From the NCBI RefSeq assembly GCF_021654795.1, contig NZ_AP025344.1, forward strand, positions 6,253,501-6,317,500: a stretch of 64,000 nt of DNA, read 5' to 3'. Source of the stretch: Paenibacillus dendritiformis. GTDB taxonomy: Bacteria > Bacillota > Bacilli > Paenibacillales > Paenibacillaceae. Below, in pieces: positions 10,301-19,199 of this stretch. A model generated the notes under the pieces. The model worked only from the letters and a program-made list of their open reading frames with translations. It was not told the origin of the DNA and did not search any database. The position numbers and the translations under genes are program-made. Numbering within the stretch: the stretch's first letter is position 1; the number at the start of each line of letters is the position of its first letter.

Positions 10301-10329
10301 GAGGCCTTTCCCAACAAGGCCTCTTTATT
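10301..10329 (+). terminator. Rho-independent terminator after yhgE/pip-like gene
   Basis: Stem GAGGCCTT (10301-10308) pairs with AAGGCCTC (10316-10323), followed by TTTATT. Confidence 0.75.
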
Positions 10330-10388
10330 CCCGCATCCCCCCCTGTTACAATGAGAGAGGCAGCAAGAAAAATGGGGGCGTGACACGA

Positions 10389-11702
10389 ATGCGCTTTTTT
10401 CATCATGCAACGGATGAGATACGTAGCTGGAACCGCAATATCCAGCTGTTTTTTATTGCCAACCTTCTCTACCAGATCGGAACCGGCATGTTCTCCGTTC
10501 TGTATAATCTATATGTGCAATCTCTCGGCTATAACGATCAGATGAACGGGACCATCATCAGCGTGCAGTCCTTGGCGACGGCAATCCTGTTCATCCCGAT
10601 CGGACTGCTTGGAGACCGCTCCAGCCGCAAGCGGATTCTGATTGCCGGCTCGCTGGTGACGGGCATCAGCTTCATGCTGCGCGCCTTCGCCGAAGCCCCG
10701 CTGAGCCTGCAGGTGCTGGCCGTCTTTACCGGCATATTCGCAGCCTTTTTCCAGGTAATCGCGATTCCTTTCCTGGCGGAAAATACGCCGAAGGAGCAGC
10801 GTCTGAAGCTGTTCAGCTACCATTCCTCGATGGTGCTGGCCGCACAGGTGCTGGGGAGCATGGGCGGCGGCTATCTGGCCGACGTCCTGCAGGCGTTCGG
10901 CTGGAGCAAGATTGTCAGCCTCCAGTCGGTGCTGCTCATCGGCGGCGCAGCCAGCTTCGCGGCCTTCCTGCCGCTGCTGCTGGTGAAGGAGAGCAAGCGG
11001 GCCGCCCGGAAGCCGGAGCCCGCTCCCGCCCCGGCGCCTTCGCAGGCTTCCGAACCGGCGCCCGCCGCAGCCAAGCAGCGGGAATGGAAGGTCATCCGGC
11101 GCCTGACGTTCTGCCAGCTTCTCGTCGGCCTCGGCTCCGGCCTGGTCGTGCCGTACTTGAACCTCTATTTCACGAACCGGTTCTCCGTCTCGCTGACCGC
11201 CGTCGGATTGCTGATCTCGCTCGGCCAGGTGATGACCATCGTCTCGATGCTTATCGGCCCGACCTTGGTCCACCGCGTCGGGCAAGTGCGCGCCGTCGTC
11301 TTATTTCAGCTGATGTCCTTGCCGTTCCTGCTGTTGACGGGATTCACGAACCTGCTGCTCATTGCATCCATCAGCTTCCTGTTCCGGCAGGCGCTCATGA
11401 ACGCGGCCAATCCGATTCAATCCGCCATCATGGTCGACCGCATATCGGATTCGAGACGTGGTATCGCTAACTCGCTGACCCAGACCGCCTTTATGCTCGG
11501 GTGGGCCAGCATGGGCTCCGTGCAGTCGTTCCTCGTGACCTCGTACGGCTACTATTGGGGCTATGCGATGACCTTCTCCATTACCGGCGTCCTATACGTG
11601 ACCTCGGCCATATGCTACTTCTTCATGTTCCGCGAGGATCGGCCGAACCGCACGGGCCGCTTCCGCCGCCGGCCTCGCACCGGCAGCGCTCCCGCCATAT
11701 AA
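10389..11702 (+). CDS. MFS transporter
   Basis: 437 residues with twelve predicted membrane segments in two six-helix halves. The motif-A-like GDRSSRKRIL lies between helices 2 and 3. The central cytoplasmic loop is an Ala/Pro/Glu-rich linker (EPAPAPAPSQASEPAP-type), an unusually long proline run for this family. The ATG at 10389 sits 10 nt after GGGGG; a GTG at 10380 is only 1 nt from it and less likely. Probably a drug or metabolite exporter, substrate unknown. A strong terminator follows. Confidence 0.88.
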   Translation: MRFFHHATDEIRSWNRNIQLFFIANLLYQIGTGMFSVLYNLYVQSLGYNDQMNGTIISVQSLATAILFIPIGLLGDRSSRKRILIAGSLVTGISFMLRAFAEAPLSLQVLAVFTGIFAAFFQVIAIPFLAENTPKEQRLKLFSYHSSMVLAAQVLGSMGGGYLADVLQAFGWSKIVSLQSVLLIGGAASFAAFLPLLLVKESKRAARKPEPAPAPAPSQASEPAPAAAKQREWKVIRRLTFCQLLVGLGSGLVVPYLNLYFTNRFSVSLTAVGLLISLGQVMTIVSMLIGPTLVHRVGQVRAVVLFQLMSLPFLLLTGFTNLLLIASISFLFRQALMNAANPIQSAIMVDRISDSRRGIANSLTQTAFMLGWASMGSVQSFLVTSYGYYWGYAMTFSITGVLYVTSAICYFFMFREDRPNRTGRFRRRPRTGSAPAI

Positions 11703-11716
11703 GCGGAGCGAATGCA

Positions 11717-11754
11717 AGCAACCGGAGCCGATGCCTCCGGTTGCTGCTTTTTGG
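11717..11754 (+). terminator. Rho-independent terminator after MFS gene
   Basis: An 11-bp stem, AGCAACCGGAG (11717-11727) with CTCCGGTTGCT (11735-11745), followed by GCTTTTTGG. Confidence 0.85.
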
Positions 11755-12356
11755 CATGTGGCCCGTTCCCCCCGGCCTGCCTTGCCTGTCCCATCGCCTC
11801 AGGGGTCCCTATCGCCACTTCTCGGAACAACTCTCCTTTGTTTTTCTCTTAACCTCTCTTTTCAACGGCATCTTGTCTCTTACGGGCACGATCCCACCCG
11901 CTCAGATCCGTTCCGCCAGCTCTCATATCCTCTAAATCAGAGTTAGTAAGGATGACCCTGAACCAATGGAAGACTGAACAAAAGAGTTGCGCCCATTCCC
12001 TTTCCAGTTTCGCGTCCTTCGCTTCACCTTCACAACTTGTCTATCCGAGCGTACAGACGATTCTCTCCCTTGGGCAATCCAACTCCCCTTTTTGATGGAA
12101 ACCTGAACAATGGGGATAATGGCCATAAGGACAGACAGACACCCTTGTCCGCTCTGCTCTCGAAGTTCGGCATATCCCCGCATATTTCACTTATCCACTT
12201 CTCTTTCCGGTTATCTAGCCGGGGCATCCCGCAAGCCCCGTTATCCTCATTCTGCCGTGCTGTGGATAACCGCATTCGACCGTCACGACAGTCTTATCCA
12301 CATGTGGACAACCTTCCTTCGGTTCACTTATCCCGCTTATCCACAGCGATGCTCAC
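11755..12356. other. Intergenic region, no gene; contains DnaA-box cluster
   Basis: About 600 bp between the MFS terminator and the terminator of the CxxH/CxxC gene. I found no supported coding frame here. In several relatives rlmH sits next to the CxxH/CxxC gene; nothing resembling it is present. The only clear content is the DnaA-box cluster at 12191-12345. Confidence 0.55.
12191..12345. promoter_or_regulatory. Cluster of DnaA boxes distant from oriC
   Basis: Three perfect TTATCCACA boxes: 12261-12269 (reverse), 12294-12302 and 12337-12345 (forward). One-mismatch copies sit at 12191-12199 (TTATCCACT) and 12303-12311 (reverse, TGTGGACAA). The middle pair forms the palindrome TCCACATGTGGA. 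The cluster lies about 41 kb from dnaA and not in a gene. DnaA-box clusters away from oriC are known to titrate DnaA in B. subtilis and E. coli; that role here is inferred. Confidence 0.7.
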
Positions 12357-12397
12357 AAAAAAACAAGGGCCGCCGACCTTCCGGTTCAGCGCCCTTG
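12355..12397 (-). terminator. Terminator of CxxH/CxxC gene
   Basis: On the minus strand CAAGGGC (12397-12391) pairs with GCCCTTG (12370-12364), followed by a run of seven T. Confidence 0.8.
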
Positions 12398-12438
12398 CTC
12401 TTCCGTGCTGCGCACGCTACTCTTTCTTCTGCTGTCCT

Positions 12439-12609
12439 TCACACGATAAGAAATTTGGCCTCCCGATCGCAATTCATGCAGCATTTGACCGGCTTCTCCC
12501 AATCACTGAATTCGACCTCGTCCAAATTGACCAGATCGGGAGCATCCTCATACTCATCTACGAATTTATCGATTGCCAATTCTACGTGTTCTTTACAGAC
12601 GACATACAT
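12439..12609 (-). CDS. CxxH/CxxC protein (YyzF-like)
   Basis: A 56-residue acidic protein that begins MYVVCKEHVELAIDK and ends CCMNCDREAKFLIV. C5-x-x-H8 and a CxxC at 44-47 give the metal-ligand set that names this small family; YyzF of B. subtilis lies in the same neighbourhood beside the HtrA-type protease. Function is unknown; a zinc-ribbon fold is likely. GAGGG upstream of 12609 supports the start. It follows htrA by 126 bp in the same direction and ends at its own terminator. It is too short to appear in most open-frame scans. Confidence 0.88.
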   Translation of the reverse strand: MYVVCKEHVELAIDKFVDEYEDAPDLVNLDEVEFSDWEKPVKCCMNCDREAKFLIV

Positions 12610-12735
12610 GCATGTTTCCCTCTTTCTTGCCTAACCTGCTGTCAGTATTGGAAAAGTCATTGCTCCGGTTCCGGCGCTCCCCAACGAATGCGAAACGCCG
12701 CGGATATGCACCGTTCTCTTGTCATTGTGTCCCGA

Positions 12736-13980
12736 TTAGTCCGGCTTATCCGCCAAGATCACCTTTACCGTCATCAGCACGCCGTCGCGATAGAAATGAA
12801 CATCCATGCTATCGCCGATATGCTTCTTCTCATACAAATATTTGCGCAGCTCCAGGGTCGAGCCGATCTCCTGCTTATCGAACCGGACGATAACGTCGTT
12901 CAGCTTCAAGCCGGCCTGCTTGGCGGGGCCTGATGATTCCAGGACGATAACGCCCTCTCTCACGTCCTTCGGAAGGCGGATGTCCTCGCGCTGTTCCTCG
13001 GTAATCGGCGCGTACGGATTGTTCACATCGACCGTATAGACGCCGAGATACGGCCGCACGACCTTACCGTCCTCCATAATCTGTTCGACTGTCTCCATCA
13101 CTTCATTGATCGGAATCGCGAAGCCCAATCCTTCCACGCCCGTAGTCGCGATCTTCATCGTATTGATGCCAATCACTTGGCCGTCAAGATTGACAAGCGC
13201 CCCGCCGCTGTTGCCCTCATTGATCGCGGCATCGGTCTGAATCACCGTCTGCTCCCAGTCGTATACCCCGTCCTGGTTCAGCGACACCGGAATCAGCCGG
13301 TTCGTATACCCGACGATCCCGGCCGTGAGCGACCCGCCGAAGCCGAGCGGATTGCCGAGGGCAATGACCGTCTCCCCGCGCCGAATCGCGCGGGAATCGC
13401 CAATCTCAGCGACCGCTGTCACGCCGGCGGCGTCAATCCGGACCACCGCGACATCCATGACGCGGTCCTTGCCGACAAGCTCGGCGTTCTTGCGCTGTCC
13501 GTTGTCCAGCACGACCTCCAATTCGTCCGCGCCTTGAACGACGTGCTCGTTCGTCAGCACATACGCCTTGCCCCCGTCCTTCTTGAAAATGACCCCGGAG
13601 CCGAGATTCATATCCTGCGCCGCACCGTTTTCATCGCCAATCTGCTTCTGCTTGTTGACCATGCTGACCACGGCCGGACTGACCTTGTCCGCAGCCTGGA
13701 CGATCCGCTCGTACGGATCGTTCGCCATCGCATTGCCCGCCACCGCCACGGCGGGAGAGCCGGCCTCTCCGGATCCGGTAATCCAGCTGAACAGGATGAC
13801 GGCGACGAACGCGCTGATAATCGAGCTGACGACGGCGACCTGCACCGTCGACCACTTGCCGCTTCCTGACCGTCTAATCCGCTTCCAGCCTTCACGGGGA
13901 GCCTTGGTACGCCGGTACCATCTGCGCTCGATCCGCCTTCTCACCTTCGGTGAGAAAAAATCATCCTCAAACAAGCTCAT
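12736..13980 (-). CDS. htrC: HtrA-like serine protease (trypsin-like plus PDZ)
   Basis: 414 residues: a basic cytoplasmic head (1-43), one membrane segment (about 46-68), a trypsin-like domain (about 90-300) with the triad H146 (TNEHVV), D176 (DRVMDVAVV) and S258 (NEGNSGGA), and a C-terminal PDZ domain (about 310-410). This is the DegP/HtrA arrangement of B. subtilis YyxA (HtrC), which sits next to the wal operon there too. It degrades misfolded secreted proteins at the membrane surface. AGGGGAG precedes the ATG. The whole triad is intact. The symbol follows the syntenic B. subtilis gene. Confidence 0.92.
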   Translation of the reverse strand: MSLFEDDFFSPKVRRRIERRWYRRTKAPREGWKRIRRSGSGKWSTVQVAVVSSIISAFVAVILFSWITGSGEAGSPAVAVAGNAMANDPYERIVQAADKVSPAVVSMVNKQKQIGDENGAAQDMNLGSGVIFKKDGGKAYVLTNEHVVQGADELEVVLDNGQRKNAELVGKDRVMDVAVVRIDAAGVTAVAEIGDSRAIRRGETVIALGNPLGFGGSLTAGIVGYTNRLIPVSLNQDGVYDWEQTVIQTDAAINEGNSGGALVNLDGQVIGINTMKIATTGVEGLGFAIPINEVMETVEQIMEDGKVVRPYLGVYTVDVNNPYAPITEEQREDIRLPKDVREGVIVLESSGPAKQAGLKLNDVIVRFDKQEIGSTLELRKYLYEKKHIGDSMDVHFYRDGVLMTVKVILADKPD

Positions 13981-14246
13981 CCGAACCCACTCCCCTCAAC
14001 CCGGGCTCTCGCCACGTTCGGCTGCTGCTCCGACTCTCTGCATCCTATTACCCATTACACAGGAATGCCAGGCTTTCAAACGGTCAACACTATATATGAG
14101 ATGCCTGCAGCGGACAGTTCATGCGTCAGGCATGTCATCATTTCGTTTCCTCGTACATATTCTATCATACATCGTTCTCGTTGAGAGAAAAGAGACGGCA
14201 TTGTAACTCTTTACCATCCTATTCCGTTATGAAGGAGGAAATGCAC

Positions 14247-14453
14247 ATGAAAACAGCCTCTTCCGCTTGGTCGGACGTCAATATTGTGGGGCAACTTGCC
14301 GACTTGAAGGAAGACCAATACCGCCTTACGCTTGCCTTGTCCACCTTAATGGAGCTGCTGGTCGAGAAAGGGCTCATCACCGATGAGGACATCGCGCGCA
14401 AAGCGCATGAAGTCGATCGATGGCTTACCGACGAACCGGAGACTTCTCGCTGA
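14247..14453 (+). CDS. Small conserved-type hypothetical protein
   Basis: 68 residues, soluble and helical, with no recognisable domain (LADLKEDQYRLTLALSTLMELLVEKGLI). The ATG at 14247 follows AAGGAGG at 14232-14238 by 8 nt, which favours it over the ATG at 14241. The 3' end overlaps the end of walJ by 29 bp in convergent orientation, so its transcript could run antisense to walJ. Function unknown. Confidence 0.72.
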   Translation: MKTASSAWSDVNIVGQLADLKEDQYRLTLALSTLMELLVEKGLITDEDIARKAHEVDRWLTDEPETSR

Positions 14454-15246
14454 CCTTATCCCATGCCGTGGGACGGTCATAATACGTATCTTTCAACTGG
14501 AACTCGCTCTCTTTGAAAAAATGGCCCTTGCTTTCCATCACGTCCTGCACCGTCATCCGGGCCAAGTCCTGCATATTGTGATCCAGGCTCAGATGCGCCA
14601 AATATGTACGGCGCGTGTTGCCGGTGACGACCTCGCACAACGCCTCGCCCGCCGCATCGTTCGACAAATGGCCCAGATCGCTCAAAATGCGGCGCTTGAT
14701 GTTCCATGGATAACGCCCGACGCGGAGCATCTCGACGTCATGATTCGACTCCATGACGAGCACATCGGAGTCGGCGATCGCGTCACGGACCTTATCGCTC
14801 ATGTAACCCAAGTCGGTCGCAACCGACAGCTTCGTCTCCCCCTCGAAAAAGCGGTATGCTACCGGCTCGGCCGCATCATGCGAGATGCCGAACGACTCCA
14901 CGCGCAGATCGCCGAAGTCGCGGGCTTCGCCGGTCTGCATGACGATGCGGTTCTCCTCCGCGATATTGCCGACATGCTTCTCCAGCGCGGCCCACGTGTT
15001 CTCGTTGGCATAGATGGGCAAATCGTATTTCCGCGCAAACGCGCCCAATCCTTTAATATGATCCGAATGCTCGTGCGTGACGAAAATCGCGTCGATCTGC
15101 TTGCCGGAGAGTCCCTGCTCCTCCAGCAACTGCTCGGTCCGCTTGCAGCTCAGACCGACGTCGATCATCACCGTCGCGTCATCATTTTGAATCACGGTCG
15201 CATTCCCCGTCGAACCGCTTGACAACACTGAAAATCGTAAACTCAT
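14425..15246 (-). CDS. walJ: MBL-fold metallohydrolase WalJ (YycJ)
   Basis: 273 residues of the metallo-beta-lactamase fold with the metal motif THEHSDH near residues 57-63 and a second ligand set around GISHDA and ATDLGY. WalJ (YycJ) is a DNA 5'-exonuclease-like member linked to cell division and repair in Firmicutes. It is the last gene of the wal operon and its ATG overlaps the end of walI by 4 nt, so translation is probably coupled. Length matches the family (about 260-270). Confidence 0.93.
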   Translation of the reverse strand: MSLRFSVLSSGSTGNATVIQNDDATVMIDVGLSCKRTEQLLEEQGLSGKQIDAIFVTHEHSDHIKGLGAFARKYDLPIYANENTWAALEKHVGNIAEENRIVMQTGEARDFGDLRVESFGISHDAAEPVAYRFFEGETKLSVATDLGYMSDKVRDAIADSDVLVMESNHDVEMLRVGRYPWNIKRRILSDLGHLSNDAAGEALCEVVTGNTRRTYLAHLSLDHNMQDLARMTVQDVMESKGHFFKESEFQLKDTYYDRPTAWDKVSEKSPVRR

Positions 15247-15989
15247 TTCTCGCTCTCCTTCTTTCCCGCTTCCGAACTGTCCACCGCTCCATTGATCGCA
15301 TTTACGTAGTACACCTCGCCATTTTCGAGCAAAATCCGCCAGGAAGGAGCCGCTACCTGCGTATCTGCATCGAAAAGCTGGCCGTGATAGCCCAACTGGA
15401 TATCCTTCACGATCGAGCCGGGCGCCAGCACGTTGTCGATCACGCTCTGCAGCGCTTTGGTGGCGGACAAAATTTTCTGCTCCTGATTGACCTTCGGCTC
15501 GATCAATTCCACATATTGCTGACGGTAGGCCGTAATCTTCTGGCTGCGGGTGCTCAGCTCAAGCGTTACTTCGAATATCGGCAGCCCATTCGCCAGCCGC
15601 TGGTGCAGCAGGAAGGTGTCGACGCTTCCGCTGAACGAATCATAGCGATACATTTCAATATGGGGAATCTCTCCTTGCAGCCCGCGCACCAGATCCTTCT
15701 CCGAGAAAATGATGGTGCTGTCCTGCGGATTCTCCAGCGGCACCGGATCCGGATCGCGCCGGACGAACCGGTACGTAATTTCGCGCAGCGCCGGGGTTTC
15801 CGCCGGTATTTTAGCCGTAACCTGAATTCTCTTCACGTCCATCATCTGGCGGGTCTCTTCAGACAGCGACGTCCAGTCCAGATCGGAATGGAGCTGCTCG
15901 CGAATATCCTGCCACAGCTGGTAGCCGAGCACAATATTCAGCAGCAGGAACGCGTATATCAAAATATTTTTGGCCCGACTCCAATCCAT
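15243..15989 (-). CDS. walI: Two-component system regulatory protein WalI (YycI)
   Basis: 248 residues: one N-terminal membrane segment (about 7-24, AKNILIYAFLLLNIVLGYQ) and an extracytoplasmic YycI domain. In relatives WalI and WalH form a membrane complex with WalK that restrains or tunes its kinase activity. It lies between walH (52 bp gap) and walJ (4-nt overlap). Sequence conservation in this family is low, and assignment rests on position plus the single-TM layout. Confidence 0.9.
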   Translation of the reverse strand: MDWSRAKNILIYAFLLLNIVLGYQLWQDIREQLHSDLDWTSLSEETRQMMDVKRIQVTAKIPAETPALREITYRFVRRDPDPVPLENPQDSTIIFSEKDLVRGLQGEIPHIEMYRYDSFSGSVDTFLLHQRLANGLPIFEVTLELSTRSQKITAYRQQYVELIEPKVNQEQKILSATKALQSVIDNVLAPGSIVKDIQLGYHGQLFDADTQVAAPSWRILLENGEVYYVNAINGAVDSSEAGKKESEK

Positions 15990-16041
15990 GCCGATCCTCC
16001 TTTGCGCTTCATGATCCCGGTTCCATCGAGCGGAAGTCGCC

Positions 16042-17349
16042 CTATTGCAGCAGCGTCGTCGAACCGTCGTTGAACTTCACCTGCCACGTAGGGATCAAGT
16101 GAATCGTCTCCTTGCTGTAATGCGGCACGTAGACGGGATCGACGCTGACGATCTCATTCAGCCGCCCGAGAGCCTTCAGCTTGTTCAGCAAGTCGTCGCC
16201 CGCCGGAAGCTTGCGTATCTCTTTCTCGGCAGACCGATTGAAGAGCTGAATGAGCGAGCGCTCGTAATTGGTAACCGTTCCTTGCTGAATCGCCACCTGC
16301 ATATAGCCGAAATGGAAATCCGGCGTGCTGACGACCGGGTATGAGCCCCAATACTGCTCGAACCGCATGACGACTCCGCGTTCATTCGCGCCGCCGTACA
16401 ATCCCGACTGTCTTTCGTTCGGACCTGGCAGCGTGAAGCGGTATTTCCCGTTCCACCCGCCATGCTGGTTGATGAAGCGGACCGCTGATGTCGCATCCGC
16501 CGCGACATCCTGCTTCCCTTCCGTCATCACCGCCGGATCGGAATAGATAATCCAGTGCTCTCCCCGGTTGATCTCCAGCCCCCGCTTGGCGTCGGTATAA
16601 ATTTCAGAGTTGCCGGCGACGATATTTTTCGTCAAGGCAGGATCGAAGAACAGGCTGCGCTGCATCTGCTCCACCGTAATCCGCTCGTACGGCAGCTCCA
16701 CCTCCACCGCCTCCAGCGGTTCCTCCGGCAGATAGAACATGCCGCCGACCAAGCGGTACGGCGTCCAGGTGCGGCCGAATTCGACCTGCTGGGTGACATC
16801 CTGCACAGTAAGATTGGCGCGTGTCGATTCATAGACCGCGTCTCCCTTCGCATTGAAGAAGTACACCCTCACCTCGTTCGACTCCGGATTGGCATACAGC
16901 CACATCCGCTTGATGGTCTCTTCCATGAAGGTGGTATCATCCCCAAGCGGGAAGACCCGCTGCAGCAGCTTCGCCGGAACCGGCGAGTTGAACCTCAGCT
17001 CGATTCCTTCGTTCTGCTTCCGGACTCGCTCCCAATCGACCGATGAGACCGGACGGTATTGGAAGCCGTCATACGTCCGGCCCTGCAGACGCTTCATGAT
17101 AATATTGTAGAACGTTGTCCCCGGATACAGCATCGTATGCTTGTCTCCTCCCAGATGAAGAATCATCTGTTCCGGGAAGACGAGGTTTTCCAGCCGTTCC
17201 TCCGGTCCGAGCGGCTCCGTTTTGATATAATCGCTGGACGTCTTCTTCTCGAAATTGTAATTCGGCATGCTATACATCAGGAAGAAGCTCTGGAGTAGGC
17301 TAAGCAGCACAAGCACAGTGAGCAATATCGTCTTCAGCCGCTCAATCAT
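16042..17349 (-). CDS. walH: Two-component system regulatory protein WalH (YycH)
   Basis: 435 residues with an N-terminal membrane segment (about 7-27, ILLTVLVLLSLLQSFFLMYS) and a long extracytoplasmic YycH domain. It partners with WalI and WalK at the membrane. The ATG overlaps the walK stop by 4 nt. The operon order walR-walK-walH-walI-walJ is the canonical Firmicute one. Confidence 0.93.
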   Translation of the reverse strand: MIERLKTILLTVLVLLSLLQSFFLMYSMPNYNFEKKTSSDYIKTEPLGPEERLENLVFPEQMILHLGGDKHTMLYPGTTFYNIIMKRLQGRTYDGFQYRPVSSVDWERVRKQNEGIELRFNSPVPAKLLQRVFPLGDDTTFMEETIKRMWLYANPESNEVRVYFFNAKGDAVYESTRANLTVQDVTQQVEFGRTWTPYRLVGGMFYLPEEPLEAVEVELPYERITVEQMQRSLFFDPALTKNIVAGNSEIYTDAKRGLEINRGEHWIIYSDPAVMTEGKQDVAADATSAVRFINQHGGWNGKYRFTLPGPNERQSGLYGGANERGVVMRFEQYWGSYPVVSTPDFHFGYMQVAIQQGTVTNYERSLIQLFNRSAEKEIRKLPAGDDLLNKLKALGRLNEIVSVDPVYVPHYSKETIHLIPTWQVKFNDGSTTLLQ

Positions 17350-19199
17350 ACACTTGGGTCACTCCCTTCGGCCGAGACCGGAAGGGTGAAGGCCACCTTG
17401 GTGCCTTCATTCCATTCCGACTCGATTCGGATATCCCCGCCATGCGCCCGCACAATTTCCCGGGCAATGGACAACCCCAGACCGGTTCCTCCCATATTTC
17501 TCGATCGCGCCTTGTCGACACGGTAGAAGCGTTCGAAAATACGCTCCAGATCCTTTTGCGGAATGCCGATCCCGTTATCGCTGACGTTCACCTCAACATT
17601 CGGCCTGCCTTCCCGGAATACGGCGGACAAGGTGACCTCGCCGCCATCCGGCGTATATTTCAACGCATTCGACACAAGATTGTCGAGCAGTTGATCAATC
17701 TGATCGCGGTCGATGACGACCGGAATATTGGTTCCCTCGACCGAGGCCTTGGCTGTAATCCGCTTCTTGCGGAACTGGAAGGAGAAGCGGTCCAGCACAT
17801 CCTCCAGCATCTCGGCAATGTCGGTCGGCTGCTTGCGCATAATCGCCTGCTTCGAATCAAGCCGCGACAGATGAAGCAGATCCGTCACGAGCCGGATCAT
17901 TCGTTCGGTCTCATTGCGGATAACGCCGACGAAGCGACCGGACAGCTCCTTCTCCTCCAGGGCGCCGTCCTCCAGCGCCTCCGCATAGCTCTTGATCGTC
18001 GTGAGCGGCGTGCGCAGCTCATGCGACACATTCGCGACGAATTCGCGGCGCGATTGCTCCAGCTTCTCCTGCTCGGTCACATCCTGCAGGACGACAATCG
18101 AGCCGGTCATGCCTTCGCCGCGGCGGTGAATCGGGGTGAACGTGACGCGCAGCACCGTCTCGCCTCCAGGTTCCGCCGCATCGCCAGCCCCGCGCGCCGG
18201 GAGCAGCATCCCGTTGTTCTCCCCGCTGACGAGCTGCTCGACCTGCCGATCCGGAATGCTGAGCAGCCCGGCGATCGACCGGCCCAAGGCATCCGCCTCC
18301 CGAATTCCCAGCATGAGGCAAGCCCGGCGATTGACGAGTATGACTTGTCCCGCTTCGTCCGTCGCGATAACGCCGTCGCTCATATTGGTCAGGATGGAAG
18401 CCAGCTTTTCCTTCTCTTCCTCATTCGCATTGAGCGCTTCCTGGAGCCGCCGCGTCATATAATTAAACGCCTCGCTCAGCTGTCCGATCTCGTCCGTGCC
18501 GAGCACCGGAACTTCGCCATCGAAGTTCCCCTCGGCCACCTTCGTCGCCTGCTTCGTGATCTCCTTGATCGGCTGCGTAATCGTATGGGCGAGAATGATG
18601 CCCAGCACCGCCGTCAGGCCGAGCGCGATCGCCATCCCCGAGAAGAAGATGCGGTTGATTCCGTTGATCGTCTCGTAGAGCTCCTTCATCGAGGCGACGA
18701 TATACAAGGCCCCGACCAGCTTCCCGTTCGAGTAGACGGGCTGGGCCACAATCTGCTTGCGCACGTTCTTGTCATCGATGATAACTTCCTCGTTATAACT
18801 GATGCCCTGCAGCGCACGGTTTACGACCGGCTCCGTATTTTTGCGTCCGACATATTCCGTGCTCGTCTGCGAGGAGGTCGTCAATACCCGGCCCGTCGCA
18901 TCCAGCACCTGAATCTCCATCCCGTTCATATTGATGAAGTTGCGAACGAACCGATCGATCTCTTTAATCGTGTTCGGATTGTCTACCGTCTCATCGCCCT
19001 TCAACGTCTGGCCCGTATAATGAGACAGCAGTCCTGCCGTATTGCGCAGATCCCGGGAGAAGTTCAGCGTCAATGAATTCTTCATCGAGCTGACAAAGTA
19101 TACACCGATTAATTGCATCGCGATCAGAATGAGCAATACGTAAATAATGATCAGCTTCGCTTGAATCGTGCGAAAAAACCGGCCGATCCCCCGCTTCAT
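17346..19199 (-). CDS. walK: Essential sensor histidine kinase WalK (YycG)
   Basis: 617 residues: membrane segments at about 13-35 and 183-205 flank an extracellular sensor domain (about 40-180). HAMP (206-258), PAS (about 265-380), HisKA with phospho-acceptor H393 (NVSHELRTPLTT) and an HATPase domain with the N-box (DNLVSNALKYTPDGGEV) and the GTGLGLSI G-box follow. It phosphorylates WalR to control autolysins and cell-wall turnover. The ATG at 19199 follows the walR stop directly. A near-match to the Noc-binding consensus sits in its 3' part (17455-17468). Confidence 0.97.
   Translation of the reverse strand: MKRGIGRFFRTIQAKLIIIYVLLILIAMQLIGVYFVSSMKNSLTLNFSRDLRNTAGLLSHYTGQTLKGDETVDNPNTIKEIDRFVRNFINMNGMEIQVLDATGRVLTTSSQTSTEYVGRKNTEPVVNRALQGISYNEEVIIDDKNVRKQIVAQPVYSNGKLVGALYIVASMKELYETINGINRIFFSGMAIALGLTAVLGIILAHTITQPIKEITKQATKVAEGNFDGEVPVLGTDEIGQLSEAFNYMTRRLQEALNANEEEKEKLASILTNMSDGVIATDEAGQVILVNRRACLMLGIREADALGRSIAGLLSIPDRQVEQLVSGENNGMLLPARGAGDAAEPGGETVLRVTFTPIHRRGEGMTGSIVVLQDVTEQEKLEQSRREFVANVSHELRTPLTTIKSYAEALEDGALEEKELSGRFVGVIRNETERMIRLVTDLLHLSRLDSKQAIMRKQPTDIAEMLEDVLDRFSFQFRKKRITAKASVEGTNIPVVIDRDQIDQLLDNLVSNALKYTPDGGEVTLSAVFREGRPNVEVNVSDNGIGIPQKDLERIFERFYRVDKARSRNMGGTGLGLSIAREIVRAHGGDIRIESEWNEGTKVAFTLPVSAEGSDPSV

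Noticed and set aside
17442..19076. 544-codon plus-strand frame
   Set aside because: Lies fully opposite walK and has an Arg/Leu/His-rich, non-protein-like translation.
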